Positions 18,968 through 26,883 of a DNA stretch of 64,000 bases are shown here, one piece after another. Under the pieces are notes generated by a model that searched no databases, was not told the DNA's origin, and saw only the letters and a list, made by a program, of their open reading frames with translations. Position 1 is the stretch's first letter. Every line of letters starts with the position of its first letter. Source of the stretch: an uncultured Burkholderiales bacterium (GTDB lineage: Bacteria; Pseudomonadota; Gammaproteobacteria; Burkholderiales; Burkholderiaceae_C); contig CAIMVC010000409.1 of assembly GCA_903844825.1 (NCBI GenBank), positions 1 to 64,000 on the forward strand, given 5' to 3'. The position numbers and the translations under genes were made by a program.

Positions 18968-19957
18968 TCACTCCAGCCGACTTTGCAACGCCTGGGCAAT
19001 GCCGCGGGCAATGCCGATGCCGAGTTTTTCGTCGATCCAGAGCCACTGGCCATTCGCATTGCACTCCAGAAAAACATGCTCGCCAGTGGGTGTCACGATG
19101 AAGTCGAAGGCCCCATAGTGCAAGCCCAGGTCACGGCAGTAGGCGCCGATCTGCTGCGTCAGCTCAGGCGGCAGCGCCGCCACTGAGTAGTCGAGTTCCT
19201 GCCAGTTGACACGGCGCCAGTCGAGCCGCGCCTGCTGGGGACCGGACTGCGAATGGATGCGCGCGGCGTAGCTGCGGCCATCAACCCAGGTCACGCGCAG
19301 CTCGTGGTCCTTGTCGAACTTTTGCTGAAAGAAATTGATGTGGCCGCTGAGCATGTCCGGTGAGGCGGCCAGCTGTTCGCGATCGACCTCGGCGGTATAG
19401 AAGGCATGAAAAACATCGTCCGCCTCAAAGCCGGTCTCGCGAATGGCCTTGACGACCAGCGGCGAGGCCGCCGCCAGCGCCTGAATGTCGGGCGCGCTGT
19501 TGCCGTAATACGTATCGGGCACGCGCATGCCCAGGGAACGGGCCAGCTTGATTTGCAGCGGCTTGCAGGACGCCCGGTCAATGACCGAGGGCTGCGCACT
19601 GATCCACGGCCGGTCGTCCAGGTAGGCATAAAGCCAGCGCAAAAACCAGCGCGCCTCTGACGCCACCACGGTGGCGGCCTGCGGGTTGTCCTGCCACAGC
19701 GCCGGCACATCGGGCGGGGCGGGACGGCGAAAGTAGACCACGCCAACGTCCTGCCCGCGCAGCGTGCGGCCGCTGAGCTGGTCGTGCAGCAACAGTGATT
19801 CCCCCGCCGCCGTCTGGCTCAGGGAGACGGTTTGCCCGGTTAAAAGCGTTTCCGTGTTCAGACGAAAGACCTTCACGCCCCTCTCGTTGAGATGGGCGAT
19901 CACCGCCGAGGCGTGCAGGTCTTCCTGGTTGGTGATGACGAGGACGGAACGGCTCAA
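18968..19957 (-). CDS. ATP-grasp ribosomal-peptide ligase-like protein (MvdC/MvdD/SAV_5884-like)
   Basis: MSRSVLVITNQEDLHASAVIAHLNERGVKVFRLNTETLL N-terminus; KPLQIKLARSLGMRVPDTYYGNS; C-term HYGAFDFIVTPTGEHVFLECNANGQWLWIDEKLGIGIARGIAQAL. Confidence 0.85.
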   Translation of the reverse strand: MSRSVLVITNQEDLHASAVIAHLNERGVKVFRLNTETLLTGQTVSLSQTAAGESLLLHDQLSGRTLRGQDVGVVYFRRPAPPDVPALWQDNPQAATVVASEARWFLRWLYAYLDDRPWISAQPSVIDRASCKPLQIKLARSLGMRVPDTYYGNSAPDIQALAAASPLVVKAIRETGFEADDVFHAFYTAEVDREQLAASPDMLSGHINFFQQKFDKDHELRVTWVDGRSYAARIHSQSGPQQARLDWRRVNWQELDYSVAALPPELTQQIGAYCRDLGLHYGAFDFIVTPTGEHVFLECNANGQWLWIDEKLGIGIARGIAQALQSRLE

Positions 19958-19964
19958 AACCAGC

Positions 19965-20396
19965 TCAGGCCTTCAGCAAAGATTTCCAGCTCGCTTCGGC
20001 GGCGTCGTGCTGCTCGATCAAGGTCTCGATCGCCGTCACGCTTTGCGCCGTCACACCCAGTGCCTCGGCCAGGCTGGCGATGGCTGCGCGCTCTTTGGCG
20101 CCGAGGCCGTCAATGCGGCACATGCGAATGGCATCGCGCACGATGTAGGGCCCAAAAAAGGCGGCTGACTTGTTGGCCGACACCGCCGCCATGGTCAGAC
20201 TGCGGGAAGTGACCAGCGCCTCGTCCAGCACGGACGCCGACTGGCCTTGCAGCGCCAGCCAGTGACCGACGGCCAACTTCTCTGCGTCGCTCAGGCCGTC
20301 AGAGGCGCAGGCGGCCACGATGCAGGCGACATAAAGGTTCCAGTCGGTACGGGCCGACTCGTTTTTTTCGATGGGGACAAAAGTGATGAAACTCAT
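19965..20396 (-). CDS. TerB-like (tellurite-resistance family) helical protein
   Basis: Start reassigned to MSFITFVPIEKNESARTDWNLYVACIVAACASDGLSDAEKLAVGHWL...RDAIRMCRIDGLGAKERAAIASLAEALGV, two TerB-like acidic repeats; 8 nt before the ATP-grasp gene. Confidence 0.65.
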   Translation of the reverse strand: MSFITFVPIEKNESARTDWNLYVACIVAACASDGLSDAEKLAVGHWLALQGQSASVLDEALVTSRSLTMAAVSANKSAAFFGPYIVRDAIRMCRIDGLGAKERAAIASLAEALGVTAQSVTAIETLIEQHDAAEASWKSLLKA

Positions 20397-20433
20397 GCGG
20401 TTCTCCAAAATTAGGGGGCAACAGTGCTCAAGC

Positions 20434-20685
20434 TCAATAGTCGTCAGCGGCGTAGTCGCCTTCGGGGTCCTTGCCGACCATCGGCGTGCTGTGCGTGGCC
20501 TTGGTGCAGCCGGTGCGGTCGGAGCTCCCGCACTGAATGATCTCTCTCGACAGCTGCGTGACCGGGTCATAAATGATCTGGTCCTGCGGCTGGCCCTGCG
20601 GGTTGAGCATCGGCGTGGCGTGGCGCAGCAGCACCGGCATCGGCGTCATACGCGGCGTCGGGGAATGGGATTGAGCAAAAGTCAT
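20434..20685 (-). CDS. Candidate ATP-grasp-modified RiPP (graspetide) precursor peptide
   Basis: 83 aa MTFAQSHSPTPRMTPMPVLLRHATPMLNPQGQPQDQIIYDPVTQLSREIIQCGSSDRTGCTKATHSTPMVGKDPEGDYAADDY; YDPVTQ motif and Thr/Ser/Lys then Asp/Glu-rich C-terminus; immediately upstream of TerB/ATP-grasp/GNAT genes. Confidence 0.7.
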   Translation of the reverse strand: MTFAQSHSPTPRMTPMPVLLRHATPMLNPQGQPQDQIIYDPVTQLSREIIQCGSSDRTGCTKATHSTPMVGKDPEGDYAADDY

Positions 20686-20761
20686 TTCACGTCTCCAGGG
20701 CTAGGCTGTGGGTGCGAGGACGGGCACAGCGGTTTTAAAAAAATTCTAAAAATACGGGAAT

Positions 20762-20803
20762 GGCATCAGCGACAACGGCATCAGCGACAACGGCATCAGC
20801 GAA
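20762..20803. repeat. 15-bp tandem repeat upstream of the candidate RiPP precursor gene
   Basis: ggcatcagcgacaac x2 plus ggcatcagcgaa. Confidence 0.92.
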
Positions 20804-20811
20804 AAACAGCT

Positions 20812-22047
20812 TCAGTCAAAGCCAGGCGTTTCATCTGACACCACATTCAAATTAGAGACCGACGCGCCGCCCTGGTCCATGTCGATGCGCGCAATCGCGC
20901 ACCACTTGCCGCGCTGCTGCGCGCTCAAGGGGACCACGATCTGCGAGCCATCGCTGGCGGTGACCTCGACTTGCCCGTCGTAGTCACTGTAGCGGTCGCC
21001 GGAGCCGAAGATCATGGTGGCAAAGACGATGGTGGTGAATGAGTCGAGCTGGTCCACCTTGATGTTTTCCACGTTGCGACCGCCCCGGTCGCCAATGCCC
21101 GCGTCATGGTCTAGGCTGATGTCTTGGTGACGCGGCGCGCCAAAGTAAACCTGACCTTCGGTGCCGTCGGGGCGGCGGTAAAAGGCGTGCAAGTCCAAGT
21201 CAATCGGCCGGGTCCAGCGCAGCTGCACGCCCACATCCGTCAGCGGCGTGCTGCTGCCAAACTTGGCCGACTCGCCCACGGCCAGCACGGTGGAGCGCTC
21301 TGACTCCGACACACTGCCGCTGGCATCCCACTTGTCCTGCCCGAACAGCGCGCGCGTGTAGCTCGGCTCGCCGGAGGACTGCAGCGACATGACCGAAATG
21401 CTTTTACCCATTTGCGAGAGCAGCTGCGAAAAGTCCACGCTGCGCAGACCGTCGCCGCCACTGACAAACTCAAGCTCACTGCCATTGGCCTGCGACAAGG
21501 CCAGCGAGGCATCCGATTCGGGCAGCGCCGCGAACAGCTTGATGCGCCGGCGTGTGAGTTTTTCGATGAGTTCGGGAATCCGTTCGACACGGCCGGACTC
21601 CACCGCACCGGCCTCAATCGGCTCGTCCGAAAAAAGAGCAATGACGCGGCAGGTGCTGGTGATGGGCCCAAACGGCAGGTCGGCTGCCAGGTCCAGGGCC
21701 AGCAGCAGGTCCTCATTGCCTTCGGGCTTGAGGTCCGCCAGGAAGCTGCGCACACGGCCAGCGTCCGCCGTGAAGAAGGGGCCCCGGCCAGCGCCCTGAT
21801 TAGACGGCCCCGCGTAGAGGGCGGCCAGTGCATCGGCGCCGCTGGTGCCGATAAAACGGTGATCGTGCACCAGCGTGCGGCCGCGCATACCCACCGACTG
21901 GGCCAGCACACAAAACTGGACGTTGGTCACAAAACCCTGCAAGGGCGCGACCACGCGCGCCAGGTTCTCCCTGAGCGCATCAAAGCAGGGCTTCATGCTG
22001 GAGCTGGCGTCAATCACCAGGACGAGGTCCACATTTTGAGCGGGCAT
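20812..22047 (-). CDS. vWA domain protein with C-terminal TerD-like domain
   Basis: MIDAS DASSS in VDLVLVIDASSSMKP; C-term DLDLHAFYRRPDGTEGQVYFGAPRHQDISLDHDAGIGDRGGRNVENIKVDQLDSFTTIVFATMI resembles TerD. Confidence 0.8.
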   Translation of the reverse strand: MPAQNVDLVLVIDASSSMKPCFDALRENLARVVAPLQGFVTNVQFCVLAQSVGMRGRTLVHDHRFIGTSGADALAALYAGPSNQGAGRGPFFTADAGRVRSFLADLKPEGNEDLLLALDLAADLPFGPITSTCRVIALFSDEPIEAGAVESGRVERIPELIEKLTRRRIKLFAALPESDASLALSQANGSELEFVSGGDGLRSVDFSQLLSQMGKSISVMSLQSSGEPSYTRALFGQDKWDASGSVSESERSTVLAVGESAKFGSSTPLTDVGVQLRWTRPIDLDLHAFYRRPDGTEGQVYFGAPRHQDISLDHDAGIGDRGGRNVENIKVDQLDSFTTIVFATMIFGSGDRYSDYDGQVEVTASDGSQIVVPLSAQQRGKWCAIARIDMDQGGASVSNLNVVSDETPGFD

Positions 22048-22173
22048 GGGGGCTATTCCAAGGGTGCAAAGTTCACAGAGATGGCGTCAAATCAGCGGTC
22101 AAAACCGGGGGAGTGATGACGATGTTTTTACAGTTGAGCTTGAACTATACTCCCCAAATCACAAAGGATTGTC

Positions 22174-22512
22174 ATGGATTTCCTGTGTTCCAAAGCTGCC
22201 CTGCGCCAAGGTCTGGCCGGGCTGATTGGCCTTGTTTCGCTGGCCGCCCTGGCTGACGCGCCGGCCGCTCAGGCACTGGCCCGTGACGGTAGTTGCCCTT
22301 CAGGCTACTCCAGCAGCGGCAACTACTGTGTACCGGGATCGGGGGCACGTTTTGCCCTGGCGCGCAACGGCGGATCCTGCCCCAGCGGCTACTTTTCCAG
22401 CAGCAATTACTGCGTCGCCAGTTCGGCCACATCCAAACACGCCATGCCGCGCTCGGGCTCATGCCCGAGTGGCTACTTTTCCAGCTCGGACTTCTGCGTG
22501 TCAAGCAAGTGA
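22174..22512 (+). CDS. Secreted small protein with three Cys-containing CPSGY repeats
   Basis: Signal peptide (GLAGLIGLVSLAALADAPAAQA) then GSCPSGYSSSGNYCV / GSCPSGYFSSSNYCV / GSCPSGYFSSSDFCV. Confidence 0.7.
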   Translation: MDFLCSKAALRQGLAGLIGLVSLAALADAPAAQALARDGSCPSGYSSSGNYCVPGSGARFALARNGGSCPSGYFSSSNYCVASSATSKHAMPRSGSCPSGYFSSSDFCVSSK

Positions 22513-22609
22513 AGTCGTCTTTCGATTGATCAGCGCCGAACTGCATCAGCCGTTTTTTTCCCTTTTTCTCTTTTTTCAACCTACCCCAGCAACCACCCCA
22601 GGACTGAAC

Positions 22610-23335
22610 ATGACCCAAGAATCGCTCGACAAGAAAAAAGGCATCCCCGACATCGTTTTTCTGCTGGACGCCAGCGGCAGCATGAGTGAGTGCATTCGGG
22701 CTGTGACACAGAACATCTCGACCTTAGTCGACACCCTCAGCGCCTCGGATGCCAACGGCGGCGTGCTGATCAAAGACTGGCGCATCCGGGTACTGGCCTA
22801 CCGCGACAAACAGGCCGACGGCTCCTACTGGTTCATCGACAACCCGTTCACCAGCGACATCGCCGAAGTCAAGGCGCAACTGGCCGCCATGGAAGCCAAG
22901 GGTGGCGGTGACGAGCCCGAGTCGCTGCTTGACGCCATGTACACACTGACGCAGTGGCCAGCCGCCGAAAAAGGCGCCACCCCCTCGCCCACCGGCTGGC
23001 GCCATCGCCACGATGCAGCCCGTGTGGCCGTGATCTTCACCGACGCCAGCTGCCAGCCCACCTTCAAGACGGCCGCAGGCACGGACGGCTCGGTCGACGA
23101 CCTGATCCAGGCCTACCACGCCAACAAGCTCAAAGTGGTCCTGTATGCGCCCGATGCGCCGCTGTACGCCGACCTCGCCGCCATGAACGGTCTGGAGTGG
23201 GAACCGGTGGGCAAGTTGGGCGAAAACCCGGTCCAGGCCCTGAAGGACTACACCAGCAACACCGACAATTTCCGCAAGGTGATGGAAGCGCTGGCCAAGA
23301 CTGTTTCGGCCTCGGCCGCCGTCCCCGTTTTGTAA
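22610..23335 (+). CDS. vWA domain protein
   Basis: Start at MTQESLDKKKGIPDIVFLLDASGSMSECI (MIDAS DASGS) ... VAVIFTDASCQPTF. Confidence 0.85.
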   Translation: MTQESLDKKKGIPDIVFLLDASGSMSECIRAVTQNISTLVDTLSASDANGGVLIKDWRIRVLAYRDKQADGSYWFIDNPFTSDIAEVKAQLAAMEAKGGGDEPESLLDAMYTLTQWPAAEKGATPSPTGWRHRHDAARVAVIFTDASCQPTFKTAAGTDGSVDDLIQAYHANKLKVVLYAPDAPLYADLAAMNGLEWEPVGKLGENPVQALKDYTSNTDNFRKVMEALAKTVSASAAVPVL

Positions 23336-23348
23336 GCACGCGCACGCC

Positions 23349-24719
23349 ATGCCCATCAAGTTCGGACCCGGAGAAAAAGTCAAGTCCAGCCTCGACACCT
23401 ACGTTGTTGACACGGTGCTCAGCCAGGGCGCGTTCGCGCATGCCGCCAAAGCCCAGTCAACCGCGCGCGGCGGCAAGCCGGTGTTTCTCAAGAGGTACTT
23501 CTCGCCCACGCGCGCGCTCGAATGGTATGACGGCTTCGTGGCGCACCAGCAAGAACTCAAGCGCCGCATCACCGCCACCGAAGGTCTGCGCCAGTACTGC
23601 TACGGCTTTCTTGATTTTTTCGAGGGCACCGAGGGGCGCTCCAACAAGACCTTTCACCAGGTCTTTGAGTTCGTTGAAAACGGCAAGCCGCTGACCACCT
23701 TTTTGAGCGAGCTCTCGTCCGAAGGGCCGACCTCGCACTGGGAGCAGCGGGTGACCTTTGCCCGCGTGATGATGATGGGCATCGCAGCGCTGCACGACCA
23801 GCGCATCGTGCACACCGACCTCAAGCCCGACAACCTGCTGCTCATTCCCAACCCGAGCCGGGCCGGCGCCTACCATCTCAAGCTGATCGACATGGACTGG
23901 GCGATCTTCTCGGACCGCAAAGCCCCCTGGGATGGCCTGGGCGTGGGCTATGTCGGAACGCCCGGCTACATGTCGCCCGAACACATCGAGCAAAAAGTAC
24001 CGGCCGAATGTTCAGACGTGTACACCTGCGCCATCATGCTGGCCGAGTTGCTGGCTGGAGAACATCCTTTTACCGGCAAGCGCGGCGACGACGCCGACAT
24101 GGCGCGGGCGGTCAAGGCCGGTGACTTCAAGCGTTTCAAACTGGCCAAGCCGATCGACAAGGTGAACAACCCGGCCTTTCTCGAAGCCCTGGTCAACCGT
24201 GCGATGCACCCGTCGGCCAACCAGCGCCCGACGGCCGCCGAGCTCAAACGTGCGCTGTTCGGGCTCGACGAAGCAGGCAAGACTCCCGACGCGCCCCGAC
24301 CGGCCCCAGCACCAGCACCGGCCCCAGCGCCAGCGCCAGCGCCGGCACCAGCCCCCAGGCCTGCGCCTTCGCCGACACCCGCTCCGGCACCCAAGCCCGC
24401 TGCGGCGCCGGCTCAGGTGGTCGAGCTGATGCACGACGGCAAGGTGGGGCTGCGAATCGGCATCGACACCGTGGTCGGCCGAGCCATGCTCAAGCCCCTG
24501 AGTGCCGACGCGCAGTTTTTCGATGAAAAACAGTTTCGCATTTACCGCGCTGGCAGCGGGGAGTGGATGGTCGAGCCCTTGCCCGGCACCCCAAACGAGA
24601 CCTTGCTCGACGGCCGCAAGCTGTTGGCCATGACCGCCCTGCGTCATGGCATGCGCCTGGCCGTCGGTAATTCGGCCAAAGGCATCGAAAAGTTGCCGCT
24701 CACGGTTCGCCTGACTTGA
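23349..24719 (+). CDS. Ser/Thr protein kinase with Pro/Ala-rich linker and FHA-like C-terminal domain
   Basis: IVHTDLKPDNLLLI catalytic loop, GTPGYMSPEH activation segment, (PA)n linker, C-term GLRIGIDTVVGRAMLKPLSADAQFFDEKQFRIYR...MRLAVG. Confidence 0.88.
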   Translation: MPIKFGPGEKVKSSLDTYVVDTVLSQGAFAHAAKAQSTARGGKPVFLKRYFSPTRALEWYDGFVAHQQELKRRITATEGLRQYCYGFLDFFEGTEGRSNKTFHQVFEFVENGKPLTTFLSELSSEGPTSHWEQRVTFARVMMMGIAALHDQRIVHTDLKPDNLLLIPNPSRAGAYHLKLIDMDWAIFSDRKAPWDGLGVGYVGTPGYMSPEHIEQKVPAECSDVYTCAIMLAELLAGEHPFTGKRGDDADMARAVKAGDFKRFKLAKPIDKVNNPAFLEALVNRAMHPSANQRPTAAELKRALFGLDEAGKTPDAPRPAPAPAPAPAPAPAPAPAPRPAPSPTPAPAPKPAAAPAQVVELMHDGKVGLRIGIDTVVGRAMLKPLSADAQFFDEKQFRIYRAGSGEWMVEPLPGTPNETLLDGRKLLAMTALRHGMRLAVGNSAKGIEKLPLTVRLT

Positions 24720-24730
24720 AGGACGCTGCA

Positions 24731-25990
24731 GTGACCGATCCCACCCCCAGCGGCGCTGTTGAAGCGCCACCCAACGCGAGTCAGGCCACGATGGCGCCGC
24801 CACTGCTGCCCCACGCCGACCAGGAACTGCGCCGCATTCGCAGCCAGATGCCGCAGTTGCTGGCGCTTTTCAAAAGCAAGCTGTCAGGCGGCCAGGCGCC
24901 TGGCGCTTTGCTGCGTTACGGCCAGCCGCACAAGGTGGCGCGCCTGAGCGCTGAGGAAGCCGGCGCCATCGACCAGTGGTTTTTCATTGGCGATATTCAC
25001 GGCGATTTTTTTGCCCTGCACAGCTTGCTGCGCGAAGCCGAGAGCCGCCATGCCGATGCCCGGGTACTTTTTTTGGGTGACCTGGTCGACCGCGGTGACA
25101 TGCCTTTCGAATGTCTGTTCCTGCTGCTCGACTGGGGCCAGCGGCGCCCGGGCCGCCTGGGCTGGATCGCTGGCAACCACGACACGGCTTTCTCGATCAC
25201 CGAGCAAGGCGCTTTCAAGTCACTGGTCAGCCCGGCCGAGTTGCTCGACGAACTCAACCGCGACGACCTTTTCACCGGCTTTCGGCGCGTGATGGGCGAG
25301 TTCTTTGTGACCCTGTCCCAAGGACTGCCGCGCGCCTTGCTTTTTCCGGATGGCCTGCTCGCCACCCATGGCGGCATTCCGCTGGTGGACCTGCATGCCC
25401 AGGGCGCGGCCATCGACAACGAAGCGGCTTACCTGGACTGGCTCAACAGCCCGGCCTGTCTGAAAGACTTCACCTGGACGCGCATCCACCGCCTGCCCAA
25501 GAAAGCGCCTGATCGCTATTCCACCGGGGCTCAGTACGGATTTCGTGATTTCGAGGCCTTCTGCCAGCTCAAGCCAGACTGGTTTCCGGTGGCGCGCATG
25601 GTCAACGGCCACGAACACCCCCGAGGCGGCTTCGATCCGCACGACAGCTACGTGGTCAAGCCCGCGCTGACCCTGCTGGGCCTGGGCTTTGACGAATCGC
25701 GCCCGATGCCCGCCGCCTACGCCCACTACACCGAGGCCCTGCACCTGGCGCAAGGCGTGCCCGACGCACTGCCCGCGGTGATTGCGGTGCCGGTTGCGCG
25801 CGAACAGCTTGAAATGATGTACGGCGCGCTGGCGAGCAAGCCCGCCGCTGCGCCGGCCGCAACACCAAGCCCGGCGCCAAGCCTTTCGCCAACTGCGCCA
25901 TCACCAGCGGCCACCGCGAGCGCAGCTACCGCAGCTACCGCGGCCACAGCAGTGCCCGAGCCCCAAAGCCCTGTCGTCGTCAAGGTTTGA
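24731..25990 (+). CDS. PPP-family metallophosphatase (calcineurin-like phosphoesterase)
   Basis: GDIHGD, GDLVDRG, GNHD, ATHGG, GHEH motifs in order. GTG start proposed at 24731 (upstream TTG at 24716 possible). Confidence 0.88.
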   Translation: MTDPTPSGAVEAPPNASQATMAPPLLPHADQELRRIRSQMPQLLALFKSKLSGGQAPGALLRYGQPHKVARLSAEEAGAIDQWFFIGDIHGDFFALHSLLREAESRHADARVLFLGDLVDRGDMPFECLFLLLDWGQRRPGRLGWIAGNHDTAFSITEQGAFKSLVSPAELLDELNRDDLFTGFRRVMGEFFVTLSQGLPRALLFPDGLLATHGGIPLVDLHAQGAAIDNEAAYLDWLNSPACLKDFTWTRIHRLPKKAPDRYSTGAQYGFRDFEAFCQLKPDWFPVARMVNGHEHPRGGFDPHDSYVVKPALTLLGLGFDESRPMPAAYAHYTEALHLAQGVPDALPAVIAVPVAREQLEMMYGALASKPAAAPAATPSPAPSLSPTAPSPAATASAATAATAATAVPEPQSPVVVKV

Positions 25991-26055
25991 TCAGCTCATC
26001 GGCGAATTGGCCAATTTGCCTATCCGCCGACGTTCGCATTTTTTAGAAAGACCCC

Positions 26056-26802
26056 ATGGCTGCGCCCACCCAAATTGATCTCGTGCTGGTCATCGACACC
26101 AGCGTCAGCATGCGGCCTTGCATTGAGCTGCTCAAACAGCATTTGCGCGAACTGATCCAGCCGGTGCAGGGTCAGGCGGCGAAACTGCGCTTTGGCCTGG
26201 TCGGCCTGAGCGCCTCTTCGCAAGACGGCAGCATCGTTTACCGCCCGCAAACCCTGCCCGGCAACAACGACTCCGTGAGCTGGCTCTATGACAACGCGTC
26301 GCAGGCCGAATTTCTCAGTGACGACACGGCCAAGGTCATCGCGCGCCTGGACAGCTTGACGGTCTCGGGCGACGAAGACAACTTGCTGGCGCTGGACATT
26401 GCGCTGGACCATCCATTCGGGCCAGTGGCCAGCACCAAGCGCGTCGTGGCACTTTTTTCTGACGAAAAGCTTGAAGCCGGCGTGCAGCGCAACGCCAGCA
26501 ACGCGCTCATCCCGCGCCTGGTGGAAAAACTCCATGCCAGGCGCATCAAGCTTTTTTGCGCCATGCCTTACTCCAACGCGGCGCAGCAACTCGCCGAGGC
26601 CAACGGCTCGGAAATCGAGGACCTGGCCGGCGGCCAGGGCCTGGCCTCGGTCGACTTCAAAACCCTGCTGGGGCAAATGGGCAAGAGCATCAGCGTCTCG
26701 AGTTTGCAAGGTGGCCTGGAAGAGCGCCATGAACGCGCGCTCTTTGGTCAAGACAAGTGGGTGTACCGGCAAGCCGGCTGGAACGACAGCGATGCTGGCT
26801 AA
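26056..26802 (+). CDS. vWA domain (TerY-like) protein
   Basis: QIDLVLVIDTSVSMRPC MIDAS; shares tail LLGQMGKSISVSSLQ...RALFGQDKW with the vWA-TerD protein. Confidence 0.83.
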   Translation: MAAPTQIDLVLVIDTSVSMRPCIELLKQHLRELIQPVQGQAAKLRFGLVGLSASSQDGSIVYRPQTLPGNNDSVSWLYDNASQAEFLSDDTAKVIARLDSLTVSGDEDNLLALDIALDHPFGPVASTKRVVALFSDEKLEAGVQRNASNALIPRLVEKLHARRIKLFCAMPYSNAAQQLAEANGSEIEDLAGGQGLASVDFKTLLGQMGKSISVSSLQGGLEERHERALFGQDKWVYRQAGWNDSDAG

Positions 26803-26883
26803 ACATCGCCCGACGCTCCCATGCCCCGCCCTTGAGCGAAGCTGCACCGAACAGCTGACTTAGCCCTGCGAGAAAGACCCCCC

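Noticed and set aside
20762-20803. Possible CRISPR array
   Set aside because: Contiguous 15-bp tandem repeats with no spacers and no cas genes; simple tandem repeat only.
22133-22152. Promoter with -10-like TATACT (22146-22151) before the secreted repeat-protein gene
   Set aside because: No convincing -35 at 16-18 nt spacing; cannot be supported by inspection alone.
24300-24410. Pro/Ala repeat region of the kinase as a distinct repeat element
   Set aside because: It is a coding low-complexity linker common in bacterial Ser/Thr kinases; not an independent feature.
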